Positions 50,549-59,615 of a DNA stretch of 64,000 bases are shown here, piece after piece. Position numbers and translations under genes: made by a program. Origin of the DNA: Porphyrobacter sp. SLTP (GTDB taxonomy: Bacteria > Pseudomonadota > Alphaproteobacteria > Sphingomonadales > Sphingomonadaceae); NCBI RefSeq assembly GCF_009905735.1, contig NZ_JAAALE010000007.1:1-64000 (forward strand), read 5' to 3'. The notes beneath the pieces are model-generated. The model was given only the letters and a program-made list of their open reading frames with translations. It was not told the origin of the DNA and did no database searches. Every line of letters starts with the position of its first letter. The first letter of the stretch is position 1.

Positions 50549-51082
50549 TCAGCGCAGGCCGCGGATACCGCTGAAGTCAACGAAGGGCGCGCCGCGACCG
50601 TCGAAGCGGCAGGTGAAGTTGCCGCGATCATTGCCGCGGTTGTTCCAACCGCCACCCACATCGATCCGGCCCTTGACCCGGAAACCATCGCGCGTGCGGT
50701 CAATATCGCGGATGTCGATCACGTCGGCAAAGCGATAGCCGCCGAAGCGCCGCGCCTGATTCTCGGCTGCGCGGACGCAGCGATCCACCGCGGTGCGCGG
50801 GTTGCCGAAGCCGCCGCGATCCCAGCCGCCGCGCACATCGCGGTCGCGATAGTCATAGCGGCGGTCATCGCGGTCATTGTCAAAAGCGCCCGCAAGTGCC
50901 GCAAGGCCGCCGATCACGACTGCGCCAGCGATGATCTCGCCCGCGCCGATCCCGCCGCGGTCGCGGTGGTCATCAGCCATAGCAGGGGTGGCAGAGGCCG
51001 CCGTCAGCGCAGTCGCAGCGACCGCACCGAAGACAAGCCGGGCTGCTTTGCCGGAGGCCAGCAGGTTGGTCTTGGTCGTCAT
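50549..51082 (-). CDS. Exported Arg/Asp-rich protein, paralogue 2
   Basis: Exported protein of 177 residues. Signal peptide to about residue 36 (TPAMAD). GEIIAGAVVIGGLAALAG (about 48-65) matches the hydrophobic segment of the neighbouring paralogue, then DNDRDDRRYDYRDRD. The C-terminal domain has VDRCVRAAENQ, RDGFRVKGRIDVGG and NFTCRFDGRGAPFVDF, again with one cysteine in each half. Lacks the long tail of paralogue 1. The two genes stand 193 bases apart, so they arose by tandem duplication. Confidence 0.75.
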   Translation of the reverse strand: MTTKTNLLASGKAARLVFGAVAATALTAASATPAMADDHRDRGGIGAGEIIAGAVVIGGLAALAGAFDNDRDDRRYDYRDRDVRGGWDRGGFGNPRTAVDRCVRAAENQARRFGGYRFADVIDIRDIDRTRDGFRVKGRIDVGGGWNNRGNDRGNFTCRFDGRGAPFVDFSGIRGLR

Positions 51083-51223
51083 CGAAGCATTCCTCGTCAG
51101 GCACCGCGGGCAGGATTGCTTGCGGTGTCGAAGATGCTTTTGCGCGATTCGGGGTGTGATGAAGCTGAATTGAGATGACAGGATTTGTTAATCTAAAGCC
51201 CATACAATATGAACGATTATCGG

Positions 51224-52651
51224 CTAACTGGTCGGAAGTGCCACCAGCACGTCCCGCGTGAAAGCGGCGATGTCGAAACCCGAACCTGCCGGATCTTCGC
51301 CCCGCCGGACGATCACGACCCCGCGCGAAGGAACGATCACCACATATTGCCCACGATTGCCGAAGGCGGCGAAGGTATCGGCGGGCACCCCCTCGGTGCG
51401 GTTCATCAGCCAGAACCCGGCACCATAGCCGAATGCGCCGTCAGGCTGCGGACCGCTTGGGGTCGACACGTATTTCGCCCAGCCCTCGGGCAGAACACGT
51501 TCGCCTGAAGGGAGCACGCCGTTGTTGAGATACAGCTGGCCGAAATCCGCAAGGTCGCTCGCCGTGCTCCACACCTGCGATGACATCACGTGATCGCCGC
51601 GAATATCGGTTTCGGCCACCGTGTCCGCCATCCCGAGCTTGGCAAAGAACTGGTGCGGCGGGTAAAATGACAACCATTGGGCGATCCCCTTGAGCGCCAA
51701 CAGCGTGTCATTATTGGCATAGCGGAACACGGTACCCGGCGCATTGAGCACCGGCCAGTTTACCGCCGTCTCATCAATGGTCGAGCCGCCGAAATAGAGC
51801 GGATCGGTGCGGTTGCCCGGAGTGTCGGAATAGCGGCCGCTCGCCATGCGCAAGGCGTAATCGATGGTGATGGCATTGCGCGGATCGGTCTCCCCACCTG
51901 CGACCCAGTAATTGAGTGCGATGGGGTCTGCGACGTTTGCCTCGCCCGATTGCACCGCCGCACCGATCAAGGTCGCCGCGATGCTCTTCGCGACGGACCA
52001 AGTGCGCTGGGGGGTCTTCTCGCCAAAGCCGGGGGCGTAGAAGGATTGCTCGACCTGCCCGCTCCCGTTGCGGTTATAGCGGACCAGCGTGGCGGTTGTG
52101 CGGGTGCCGTCGCCATATTGCCCGGCGAGCGCGCTGGCGAAGACCCGGTCGAGCGTATGGGGTGCCTTGGCTTTGCTGCGAGCCGATGCCGAGACGGTGC
52201 CTGAGCCGAGCGCTTTTGCTTCGGGCTGTGCCGCCACGGGCAGCGGTTGATCGGGATTGCTCGAATCCTCCGGCGCACCGATCGGCAGCACCGAACAGCC
52301 GGTCTCTGGCCCGAAATTGGCCGCGATCCGAGCTGGCATATCGTCTGCCCAGCGGACCGCCACATGCGCAATCTGCCCGCTCGGGCGGCGGACGATTTCG
52401 TAAGGCAGGGTGCCGATGATTGCATCGTGCGGCGCCTGAATGCCGGTGAGCTCCCATTGCTCGACGCTCTCGGGCGTGCGGGTCGCCCCGTTCCGCTCGG
52501 CATTGGCGATCGCACCGCACAGCATCAGTGCCTTGTATCCGGCCGCTAGCGCACGATCGTAACGGGCGACGAGCGCCTCCTGCTGGGATTGCGCAGAAGC
52601 CGGTAAGGCGGCGAGGAGCAACGTGGACGCTGCAAAAGCGGTGCGGATCAT
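51224..52651 (-). CDS. Serine hydrolase, class C beta-lactamase fold
   Basis: Exported hydrolase of 475 residues. A signal peptide (ASTLLLAALPASAQS) is followed by an unusual N-terminal domain of about 150 residues. The serine-hydrolase domain has the SxxK motif in TWSVAKSIAATLIGAA and the Tyr motif in FRYANNDTLLALKG, plus QVWSTASDLADFGQLYL. Such proteins act as carboxylesterases, D-amino-acid peptidases or penicillin-binding-like enzymes; resistance to beta-lactams is not implied. The ATG at 52651 fits the signal peptide; one upstream is possible. Confidence 0.87.
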   Translation of the reverse strand: MIRTAFAASTLLLAALPASAQSQQEALVARYDRALAAGYKALMLCGAIANAERNGATRTPESVEQWELTGIQAPHDAIIGTLPYEIVRRPSGQIAHVAVRWADDMPARIAANFGPETGCSVLPIGAPEDSSNPDQPLPVAAQPEAKALGSGTVSASARSKAKAPHTLDRVFASALAGQYGDGTRTTATLVRYNRNGSGQVEQSFYAPGFGEKTPQRTWSVAKSIAATLIGAAVQSGEANVADPIALNYWVAGGETDPRNAITIDYALRMASGRYSDTPGNRTDPLYFGGSTIDETAVNWPVLNAPGTVFRYANNDTLLALKGIAQWLSFYPPHQFFAKLGMADTVAETDIRGDHVMSSQVWSTASDLADFGQLYLNNGVLPSGERVLPEGWAKYVSTPSGPQPDGAFGYGAGFWLMNRTEGVPADTFAAFGNRGQYVVIVPSRGVVIVRRGEDPAGSGFDIAAFTRDVLVALPTS

Positions 52652-52676
52652 GGGTGCGACACTAGGCTGCACTGCT

Positions 52677-52716
52677 CAAAAGGAAAGGGCCGGAAGCGTT
52701 TCCGCCCCGGCCCCTT
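52677..52716 (-). terminator. Terminator of the alpha operon
   Basis: On the minus strand GGGCCGG (52713-52707) pairs with CCGGCCC (52693-52687) and TTTCCTTTT follows. It lies just after the rplQ stop and ends the ribosomal cluster. Confidence 0.7.
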
Positions 52717-52740
52717 CGCTAACTCTGCGTGTGACGCGGA

Positions 52741-53160
52741 TTATGCGTCTTCGTAGTCTTCCGCGGTCTGCACCGGGCCGGAATCCTGGCCGCGTGCGCT
52801 TTCGTCGCGGTCGACCAGTTCGATGATCGCCATCTGCACCGCATCGCCAGCGCGCACACCGGCGCGCAGCACGCGGGTGTAACCGCCTTCACGGTCCGCA
52901 TAACGCTCGGCCAGAACGTCGAACAGCTTCTTGAGCTGCACTTCGTCACCCAGACGGCTCATGGCGAGACGACGGTTCGACAGGCCGCCGCGCTTAGCCA
53001 GCGTGATCAGCTTTTCGAGATAGGGGCGCAGTTCCTTCGCCTTGGGCAGCGTGGTCTTGATCTGCTCGTGCTTGATCAGCGCAGCGGCCATGTTGCGGAA
53101 CAGGGCGTTGCGGTGACCCGTGCGGCGGCCCAACTTGCGGCCCGAAATACCATGACGCAT
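52741..53160 (-). CDS. rplQ: 50S ribosomal protein L17
   Basis: Large-subunit protein near the tunnel exit. [20 protein letters not shown] starts the protein, [20 protein letters not shown] and the [20 protein letters not shown] end the core. The 139 residues include an acidic C-terminal tail (TAEDYEDA) not present in short forms. It is the last gene of the alpha operon, followed by a terminator. A long palindrome separates it from rpoA. Confidence 0.97.
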   Translation of the reverse strand: MRHGISGRKLGRRTGHRNALFRNMAAALIKHEQIKTTLPKAKELRPYLEKLITLAKRGGLSNRRLAMSRLGDEVQLKKLFDVLAERYADREGGYTRVLRAGVRAGDAVQMAIIELVDRDESARGQDSGPVQTAEDYEDA

Positions 53161-53241
53161 ATTCTTTACTCCGTTCGAAAAGGGCCCGTGTCAGGTAGCC
53201 CAGTGCTGGTGACTGTTGAGGGCCGTCACCTTCGCCCAGTT

Positions 53242-53305
53242 GTGAGCCCCCCGCGCAGGCGGGGGTCTCATGCGGCATGAGGTCCCCGCCTGCGCGGGGA
53301 CTCAC
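53242..53305. repeat. Near-perfect palindrome between rpoA and rplQ
   Basis: About 30 bases starting GTGAGC and containing CGCGCAGGCGGGG (53242-53273) are followed by their reverse complement (53274-53305) with only a few mismatches. CCCGCCTGCGCGGG is the usual core of an alphaproteobacterial dispersed repeat. It lies inside the operon, so its transcript would form a very stable hairpin before rplQ. Confidence 0.75.
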
Positions 53306-53312
53306 ATCCCTT

Positions 53313-54368
53313 TTAACCCAGCAGCTCTTGTTCGAGCTTCTTGGCCATTTCTTCGATGTTCTCGGGCGGCCAGCCCGGGATGTCCATGCCGAGGCGCAGA
53401 CCCATGCTGGAGAGCACTTCCTTGATCTCGTTGAGCGACTTGCGGCCGAAGTTCGGCGTGCGCAGCATCTCGGCTTCGGTCTTCTGGACCAGATCGCCGA
53501 TGTAGATGATGTTGTCGTTCTTGAGGCAGTTGGCCGAACGCACCGACAGTTCCAACTCGTCGACCTTCTTGAGGAGGTAACGGTTGAGCTGGTTGGCGTC
53601 GCTTTCTTCCGGCTGCACGGCGTGGCCGATCATCTGGCCGACCGGCTGCGGGATGCCGTCTTCGAAGTGGACGAACAGGGTCAGCTGATCCTGAAGGATG
53701 CGCGCGGCATAGGCCACGGCGTCTTCCGGGGTAACGGTGCCATCGGTTTCGACGGTCAGCGAGAGCTTGTCATAGTCAAGCTCCTGCCCGACGCGGGCGT
53801 TCTCGACCTTGTAGCTCACCTGACGCACGGGCGAATAGAGCGAGTCGACCGGGATCAGCCCGATCGGCGCATCGGCCGGACGGTTCTGCACGGCGGGCGA
53901 GTAGCCCTTCCCGGTGTCAGCGGTCAGCTCCATGTTGAGCGTCGCGCCTTCATCGAGCTGGCAGATCACCAGATCCTTGTTCATGACTTCGATGTCGCCG
54001 GTGACAGCAATATCGCCAGCCTTGACCGCGCCCGGGCCAGTCGCCGAAAGCTGCAAACGCTTGGGGCCTTCGCCTTCCATGCGCAGCGCGATCTGCTTCA
54101 CGTTCAGGACGATGTCGGTGACATCTTCACGCACGCCAGCGAGGCTGGAGAACTCGTGCAGCACGTTCTCGATCTTGATCGAGGTGATCGCCGCGCCCTG
54201 AAGGCTCGACAGCAGCACCCGGCGCAGCGCATTGCCGAGCGTCAGGCCAAAGCCGCGCTCGAGCGGCTCGGCCACGAACGTGACCTTGCGCTGACGATCG
54301 CCGCCGTCCTTGATTTCGAGGGTGTTGGGTTTCTTGAGTTCCTGCCAGTTCTTGGTGTTGACGGACAT
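53313..54368 (-). CDS. rpoA: RNA polymerase alpha subunit
   Basis: The 351-residue subunit starts with the assembly domain ([20 protein letters not shown], about residues 30-49, and [13 protein letters not shown]) and ends in the DNA- and activator-binding domain ([19 protein letters not shown] and [21 protein letters not shown]). Spacing and length are normal. It follows rpsK by 124 bases. Confidence 0.98.
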   Translation of the reverse strand: MSVNTKNWQELKKPNTLEIKDGGDRQRKVTFVAEPLERGFGLTLGNALRRVLLSSLQGAAITSIKIENVLHEFSSLAGVREDVTDIVLNVKQIALRMEGEGPKRLQLSATGPGAVKAGDIAVTGDIEVMNKDLVICQLDEGATLNMELTADTGKGYSPAVQNRPADAPIGLIPVDSLYSPVRQVSYKVENARVGQELDYDKLSLTVETDGTVTPEDAVAYAARILQDQLTLFVHFEDGIPQPVGQMIGHAVQPEESDANQLNRYLLKKVDELELSVRSANCLKNDNIIYIGDLVQKTEAEMLRTPNFGRKSLNEIKEVLSSMGLRLGMDIPGWPPENIEEMAKKLEQELLG

Positions 54369-54492
54369 GGATTTCCCCTAATTCGCCCGGAGGGGGCGGT
54401 TCAAACTTGGGCGGGCCAGATGCGAACGCGAAACGCGGCACCTGACCCGATCGGGCGGCGAGAGCGCACAGCGCCCCCGCCATCCCGGCGGA

Positions 54493-54882
54493 TCAGACGC
54501 GGCGACGCTTGGAGGGACGGACCCCGTTGTGCGGGATCGGAGTGACGTCGCGGATCGAAGTAATGTTGAAACCCACAGCCGCAAGACCCCGAAGCGCGCT
54601 TTCGCGGCCCGAGCCCGGACCCTTCACTTCGACTTCGAGCGTACGGACGCCGTGTTCGGCAGCCTTCTTGCCCGCATCGTCAGCGGCAACCTGCGCAGCA
54701 TAGGGAGTCGACTTGCGGCTGCCCTTGAAGCCCATCGCGCCAGCGCTGGACCAGCTGATCGCATTGCCCTGCGCATCGGTGATGGTGATCATGGTGTTGT
54801 TGAAGCTGGCGTTGATATGCGCAACGCCGCTGGTGATGTTCTTCTTGTCACGGCGCCGAATACGGCCTGGTTCGCGTGCCAT
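54493..54882 (-). CDS. rpsK: 30S ribosomal protein S11
   Basis: Small-subunit platform protein of 129 residues. [40 protein letters not shown] and the C-terminal [18 protein letters not shown] are the standard S11 elements. It lies 62 bases after rpsM in the alpha operon. Confidence 0.98.
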   Translation of the reverse strand: MAREPGRIRRRDKKNITSGVAHINASFNNTMITITDAQGNAISWSSAGAMGFKGSRKSTPYAAQVAADDAGKKAAEHGVRTLEVEVKGPGSGRESALRGLAAVGFNITSIRDVTPIPHNGVRPSKRRRV

Positions 54883-54944
54883 CGTTATCTGTCCTCTAGA
54901 TCGTCAGAAGGGAAAAGCGTGCAAAGGGGGTGAGCCCCGCTCGC

Positions 54945-55313
54945 TTACTTCTTCTTGCCCGCGATGGGCTTGGCCTTGCCCTTGCGGGTGCGGGCGTTGG
55001 TGTGGGTGCGCTGGCCACGGACGGGGAGACCCGAACGGTGACGCAGGCCGCGATAGGCGCGCAGATCCATCAGGCGCTTGATGTTCATCGCGGTGTTGCG
55101 ACGCAGGTCGCCTTCCACGGTGAAATCGGCGTCGATGGTTTCGCGGATCCGCAGCACTTCCTCATCAGAGAGGTCCTGCACACGCGCAGAGTGCGCGATA
55201 CCCAGCTTGTCAGCGATCTGGACGGCGGTGGTACGACCAATACCGTGAATATAGGTCAGCGCGATGATCACGCGCTTGTTGGTGGGGATATTGACCCCGG
55301 CAATACGAGCCAC
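54945..55313 (-). CDS. rpsM: 30S ribosomal protein S13
   Basis: Small-subunit head protein of 122 residues. [19 protein letters not shown] at the start, [27 protein letters not shown] and the basic [11 protein letters not shown] tail are typical. It opens the alpha operon; the 308 bases upstream separate it from the SRPBCC gene and should hold a promoter. Confidence 0.98.
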   Translation of the reverse strand: MARIAGVNIPTNKRVIIALTYIHGIGRTTAVQIADKLGIAHSARVQDLSDEEVLRIRETIDADFTVEGDLRRNTAMNIKRLMDLRAYRGLRHRSGLPVRGQRTHTNARTRKGKAKPIAGKKK

Positions 55314-55621
55314 TTATTTCTCCATGCTCCACAGGGACTTAGGTCAATTAAAGACCACCCCTATCTCAACGCTCAATTCATTCTTGTGTCCGCTTGCCGC
55401 GTGATTTGCCAAGTGGCAGGATCACAAACGGCAAAAAGCCCGGTTGGCACGCGCAAGGGCGATGCCTGCCGAACTTGCTTCGAACATGTCGAATGAGCCG
55501 CGCGCATAGGCTGATTCGTCCGGGCCGTCAACCGCAAGGCGAAGGACTGCGGATCGGTCGCAAAGCGGAACGCGGCCCAAGGCCTGGCACCCAGCCCCGT
55601 CCCACTCCTCAACCCTTGGCG
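55314..55621. other. Spacer upstream of rpsM
   Basis: A 308-base gap unusual inside a ribosomal cluster. On the minus strand a GGGCTTTTT (about 55430) near the SRPBCC side may be a weak terminator. Further on TTGAGC, 17 bases and CTTTAA could be a weak promoter for rpsM-rpsK-rpoA-rplQ. No gene or strong palindrome was seen. Confidence 0.4.
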
Positions 55622-56461
55622 CTAGCGCGGCGGCTCGTCCGCCAGATCGCCGAATACATCCGCCACCGAAGGGGACTTGGGCGCTGGCTTTGGCTCCGGC
55701 TTCGGCGCAGCAGGCTTGGCAGCCGGTGCGGCGACCGGCTTCGGGGCCGTAGCGGGTGCAGGCGTGGCGGCAGCGGGCTTCGGCGCAGGCAGAGTTGCAG
55801 GCTTCGCGGCAGGGTCGATGGCCGGCTTGGCGACGGGCGGCGCTGGTGCAGCAGCGGGCGGGCCTGCGGCGGGCTTTGCAGCAGACGAGGACGGCATTGC
55901 CACGACCACCAAAGGCTTTGCCAAAGCGGCAAGCTGAACACCCATCACCCCGTCGACCGCCTTGGAAATCACCGGCACTTCATACCGCATCGGGCCGCCG
56001 ACATTATACTCCCATACGATCCGGGTACCCTTGTCGACCTTGCTGATTGCGATCGTCAGCACCCCGGTCACCGGCTCGCTCTGGAGCGGGCCGAGGTTGC
56101 CGACCATCCGCAGTGCGGATTCGGGATAGGCCTGCACCACCCGCATGTGCTCGACACTGCCTTCAAGGGTAAAGCGCCCCGGCTCGTCGACCTCGGGGAT
56201 GGTTTCACAGAAGCAGCCCCCGGCCTGAGGGACGAGCGTCAGGTTCTTGGCACTGCCTGACCACGTGTGTTCCGAGGTCCACCAGGTAGCGGGCGAGATC
56301 AGCGCGAGCCACACTTGCTTGGGGCTGGCCTTCACCACGACTTCGTGGCGCGAGACGAAGCTATCGTCCGTTGCGCGCGTAACCTCGGCCGAGGCGGCTG
56401 CGCCCCAAGCCATCGAGGCGAGGCCAAGCAGCGCCATGGGCGCGCCAAAGTGAAGTTTCAT
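55622..56461 (-). CDS. Exported SRPBCC-fold protein with Pro/Ala tail
   Basis: Exported protein of 279 residues. A signal peptide ends near ASAEV (residue 25). Residues 30-170 have the START/SRPBCC style: VSRHEVVVKASPKQVWLALI, TWWTSEHTWSG, ESALRMVGNLGPLQSE and GTRIVWEYNVGG, a fold that binds hydrophobic ligands. The last 95 residues repeat Lys-Pro-Ala units (PAPKPAAATPAP and similar) and should be extended. GGGAGGG precedes the ATG at 56461. It stands inside the ribosomal cluster between adk and rpsM, where such a gene is not expected; ligand and role are unknown. Confidence 0.8.
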   Translation of the reverse strand: MKLHFGAPMALLGLASMAWGAAASAEVTRATDDSFVSRHEVVVKASPKQVWLALISPATWWTSEHTWSGSAKNLTLVPQAGGCFCETIPEVDEPGRFTLEGSVEHMRVVQAYPESALRMVGNLGPLQSEPVTGVLTIAISKVDKGTRIVWEYNVGGPMRYEVPVISKAVDGVMGVQLAALAKPLVVVAMPSSSAAKPAAGPPAAAPAPPVAKPAIDPAAKPATLPAPKPAAATPAPATAPKPVAAPAAKPAAPKPEPKPAPKSPSVADVFGDLADEPPR

Positions 56462-56532
56462 GGCAAGACCCTCCCGTACGATCCGTGCCGAAGGCTGGGC
56501 CAAAAGCGTGGGGGACACAAGTCCCGCTCGGC

Positions 56533-57180
56533 TCAGCTGTCGAGGATTGCGTCGATCTGACCCGCGACGGTGTCGATCGCGGCCATGCCGTCAACCCGCG
56601 TCACAATCCCGCGCGCTTCATAGCCAGGCAGGATCGGCGCCGTCTTGGCGCGGTATTCCTGCATCCGCATCCGCACGGTTTCTTCGTTATCGTCGGGCCG
56701 ACGCTTGAATTCGGTGCTGCCGCAGGTGTCGCACACGCCCGGCGTCTTGGGCGGATTGGCGGTGTCGTGATACAACGCGCCGCAATTGCCGCAGGAGAAG
56801 CGGCCAGTGATGCGCTCTACCAGCGCGTCCTCGTTCACTTCGAGCTCAATCACATGGTCGAGCAGTCGGCCATTGCGTGCCAGAATCGCGTCAAGCGCGT
56901 CAGCCTGCGCGGCCGTGCGGGGATAGCCATCGAAGATCGCACCCGTTTCAGGCGCCATGGCGGCCAGTTCAGCATCGATCAGATCGGAGACGATCTCATC
57001 CGAGACCAGCTCGCCGCGCTCCATCACTTCCTTGGCGCGGATGCCGACCGGCGTGCCGGCCTTGACCGCGGCGCGCAGCATGTCGCCGGTCGAAAGCTGG
57101 CGCATGCCATGCCGCTCGACCAACCCTGCGCTTTGCGTTCCCTTACCCGCGCCGGGAGGGCCAAGAAGAATGATGTTCAC
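56533..57180 (-). CDS. adk: Adenylate kinase
   Basis: Interconverts AMP, ADP and ATP. The P-loop is LGPPGAGKGTQ (about residues 5-15) and LSTGDMLRAAV, DGYPRTAAQAD follow. A four-cysteine zinc site sits in the LID (CGNCGALYHD and CDTCGSTEF). The GTG start at 57180, with GGGGGA upstream, gives the standard beginning MNIILLGPPG and 215 residues; codons further upstream do not fit. Usual neighbour of secY. Confidence 0.96.
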   Translation of the reverse strand: MNIILLGPPGAGKGTQSAGLVERHGMRQLSTGDMLRAAVKAGTPVGIRAKEVMERGELVSDEIVSDLIDAELAAMAPETGAIFDGYPRTAAQADALDAILARNGRLLDHVIELEVNEDALVERITGRFSCGNCGALYHDTANPPKTPGVCDTCGSTEFKRRPDDNEETVRMRMQEYRAKTAPILPGYEARGIVTRVDGMAAIDTVAGQIDAILDS

Positions 57181-57283
57181 GAACCGTCCCCCAATATCGC
57201 CTCGGGTCTTCGCCCGGCGCATTCATTCAGACTAGTGGGTTCAACCAAGCAGGGACCTGCGTCAAGCCGACTAATGTCGGATA

Positions 57284-58648
57284 TCAGCGCATCCGCCCCT
57301 TGAGCTTCGCCTTCTTGATGAGATCGCCATATTGCAGGGCCAGCAGGTGCGACTGGATCTGGCTGATCGTATCGACCGTCACGTTCACGACGATCAGCAG
57401 GCTGGTGCCGCCGAGGAACAGCGGAATACCGGTCTGCGCGATCATGTATTCGGGCACCACGCAGACAACCGTCAGGTAAGCGGCGCCGATCACGGTGATC
57501 CGGGTCAGCACATATTCGAGATAATCCGCCGTCCGCTTGCCGGGACGAATACCGGGGATCGAGCCGCCATTCTTCTTCAGGTTATCGGCCGTTTCTTCGG
57601 GGTTGAACACCACCGCAGTGTAGAAGAAGCAGAAGAAGATGATCCCGATCGCATAGAGCGTCATGTAGAGCGGCTGACCATGCGCGAGGTACTGGTTCAG
57701 TGCCTGAAGCACCGAATAGAAGCTGCTATTGGTGTCAACCGAGCTGCCCGCGAACTGCGTGATCGTCAGCGGCAGCAGCAACAGCGAGCTGGCGAAGATC
57801 GGAGGGATCACGCCCGCCGTGTTGATCTTGAGCGGCAGGTAGGACCGCTCGGCCTGCATCATGCCGCGCTGGGTCGCACGCTTGGGATACTGGATCGTCA
57901 GGCGGCGCTGGGCGCGCTCCATGAAGGCGATCAGCAGGATCAGCGCGACCACCATCACGAGAAAGGCGATGATGATCCACGGCGCAATCGAGCCGGTGCG
58001 GCCACCTTCGAACAGGTTGGTGGCGAAGCTCGGGAACTGGGCCACGATGCCCGCCATGATGATCAGCGAGATACCGTTGCCGATACCACGACTGGTGATC
58101 TGCTCACCCAGCCACAGCAGGAACATGGTGCCGCCGACGAGGTTGATGACCGCAACGACGCGGAACATGTAGCCGGGGTTGACCACCGCCGCGAGGCCGT
58201 TCTGCGCGGCGAAGCTTTCAAGCCCCACCGCAATCGCATAGCCTTGAATGATGCACAGCAGCACCGCGCCATAGCGGGTGTACTGGTTGAGCTTCTGACG
58301 CCCGCTCGCGCCTTCCTTCTTCAGCGCGGACAGCGCCGGGTGCAAAGCCGAGGCCATCTGCACCACGATTGAGGCAGTAATATAGGGCATCACGCCGAGC
58401 GCGATGAGGCTCATGCGCTCAAGACTGCCGCCCGAAAAGGCGTTGAATAGGTCGAGGATGCCACCGCGGGTCTGTTGGTACAGCTCGCTCAGGATCAGCG
58501 GATTGACGCCAGGCAGCGGCACGAAGCTGAGGAAGCGGAAGACAATCAGCGCCCCGATCGTGAACCAGATGCGCTGCTTGAGCTCGGTCGCCTTGGCAAA
58601 GTTGCCGAGGTTCAGGTTGCTCGCGATATTGTCGGCGCGTGATGCCAT
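57284..58648 (-). CDS. secY: Protein translocase subunit SecY
   Basis: Central channel subunit of the Sec translocon, 454 residues with ten membrane helices. FVPLPGVNP near residue 45, GGSLERMSLIALGVMPYITAS near residue 70, QYPKR-containing cytoplasmic loop RRLTIQYPKRATQRGM near residue 250 and KNGGSIPGIRPGKRT near residue 360 are standard. It follows rplO across an unusually long 185-base gap that holds a hairpin. Confidence 0.97.
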   Translation of the reverse strand: MASRADNIASNLNLGNFAKATELKQRIWFTIGALIVFRFLSFVPLPGVNPLILSELYQQTRGGILDLFNAFSGGSLERMSLIALGVMPYITASIVVQMASALHPALSALKKEGASGRQKLNQYTRYGAVLLCIIQGYAIAVGLESFAAQNGLAAVVNPGYMFRVVAVINLVGGTMFLLWLGEQITSRGIGNGISLIIMAGIVAQFPSFATNLFEGGRTGSIAPWIIIAFLVMVVALILLIAFMERAQRRLTIQYPKRATQRGMMQAERSYLPLKINTAGVIPPIFASSLLLLPLTITQFAGSSVDTNSSFYSVLQALNQYLAHGQPLYMTLYAIGIIFFCFFYTAVVFNPEETADNLKKNGGSIPGIRPGKRTADYLEYVLTRITVIGAAYLTVVCVVPEYMIAQTGIPLFLGGTSLLIVVNVTVDTISQIQSHLLALQYGDLIKKAKLKGRMR

Positions 58649-58789
58649 GTCGTTCTGTCAGTCCTAGCTCTTGATCCGGTAGTCATGGCTGACCTGCAAC
58701 CATCCCGAACCATCCAATGCGCGCCTGTGCTGCAAGAGCTGGCCCTGCATCAGAAGGGCCCATCCGGCGCGCGAGAGCGTAAATAGGGA

Positions 58790-58818
58790 GCGCGGGGGCA
58801 CTTGTCGAACCCCCGCGC
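58790..58818 (-). terminator. Hairpin in the rplO-secY spacer
   Basis: GCGCGGGGG (58790-58798) is the exact complement of CCCCCGCGC (58810-58818), so the transcript forms a 9-bp stem with an 11-base loop. On the minus strand only TCCCTATTT follows, so it may reduce rather than stop transcription into secY, or block 3' decay. Confidence 0.5.
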
Positions 58819-58833
58819 GTCACCTTTTGTCGA

Positions 58834-59358
58834 TTACTTCGCCTTCGCAGCCTTGTTGGCGTCGCGGCGAGCAAGCTTCTTCTCATGCTCAGGGGTCGGT
58901 GCAGCCGCCACTTCGACGCTGCCACCGGCCTTTTCGACCGCAGCAATGGCGCCCTTGGTCGCACCGGTCACGGCGAAGGTCACCTTGGCGGTGATCTCAC
59001 CCTTGCCCAGCAGACGCACGCCGTCCTTGCCATCACGCACCAGACCGACCGCGCGCAGCGCGTCTTCGGTGATGGTGGCCTTGGCGTCGAGCTTGCCGGC
59101 GTCGATGAACTTCTGGATCATGCCGATGTTCACTTCGGCGTAGTCCTTGGCGAAGGGGTTGTTGAAGCCGCGCTTCGGCAGGCGCATGTGCAGCGGCATC
59201 TGACCGCCTTCAAAGCCCTTGATCGCCACACCGGAACGGGCCTTCTGACCCTTCTGACCGCGCGCCGAGGTCTTACCCTTGCCCGAGCCGATACCACGGC
59301 CCACACGCATCCGACCCTTGCGGGCACCGGCATTGTCGCGGATGTCATTCAGTTTCAT
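58834..59358 (-). CDS. rplO: 50S ribosomal protein L15
   Basis: Large-subunit protein of 174 residues. [52 protein letters not shown] and the C-terminal [20 protein letters not shown] are the usual elements. It has an added tail of about 28 residues rich in Ala, Lys and Glu ([18 protein letters not shown]) that many L15 proteins lack. Confidence 0.97.
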   Translation of the reverse strand: MKLNDIRDNAGARKGRMRVGRGIGSGKGKTSARGQKGQKARSGVAIKGFEGGQMPLHMRLPKRGFNNPFAKDYAEVNIGMIQKFIDAGKLDAKATITEDALRAVGLVRDGKDGVRLLGKGEITAKVTFAVTGATKGAIAAVEKAGGSVEVAAAPTPEHEKKLARRDANKAAKAK

Positions 59359-59432
59359 AATCGTGCACTCGCTTTCGCTTTTGTCGCGCTGAGAGAAAGG
59401 AAGGCCCCGACTATGCGGGGCCTGCCTGAGTT

Positions 59433-59609
59433 TTAGTCGATCACCTGCACCAGATGCGGGATCTTGGCGATTGCGCCGCGCACCTCGGGGGTGTCCTGAC
59501 GCTCGACGATCTTGTGCATCTTGTTCAGCCCCAGACCGATGAGGATCTGGCGCTGACTGGCGGGGCGACGGATCGGCGAACCGACCTGCTTGATCTTGAT
59601 GGTAGCCAT
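59433..59609 (-). CDS. rpmD: 50S ribosomal protein L30
   Basis: Small protein of 58 residues, [16 protein letters not shown] at the start, [20 protein letters not shown] in the middle and PHLVQVID at the end, which is the full L30 pattern. It lies between rpsE and rplO as usual. Its stop is TAA and it starts six bases after the rpsE stop. Confidence 0.97.
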   Translation of the reverse strand: MATIKIKQVGSPIRRPASQRQILIGLGLNKMHKIVERQDTPEVRGAIAKIPHLVQVID

Positions 59610-59615
59610 CTCGAA

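Noticed and set aside
51224..52651. Beta-lactamase resistance gene
   Set aside because: Only the general serine-hydrolase motifs are present, with an extra N-terminal domain; nothing indicates antibiotic hydrolysis.
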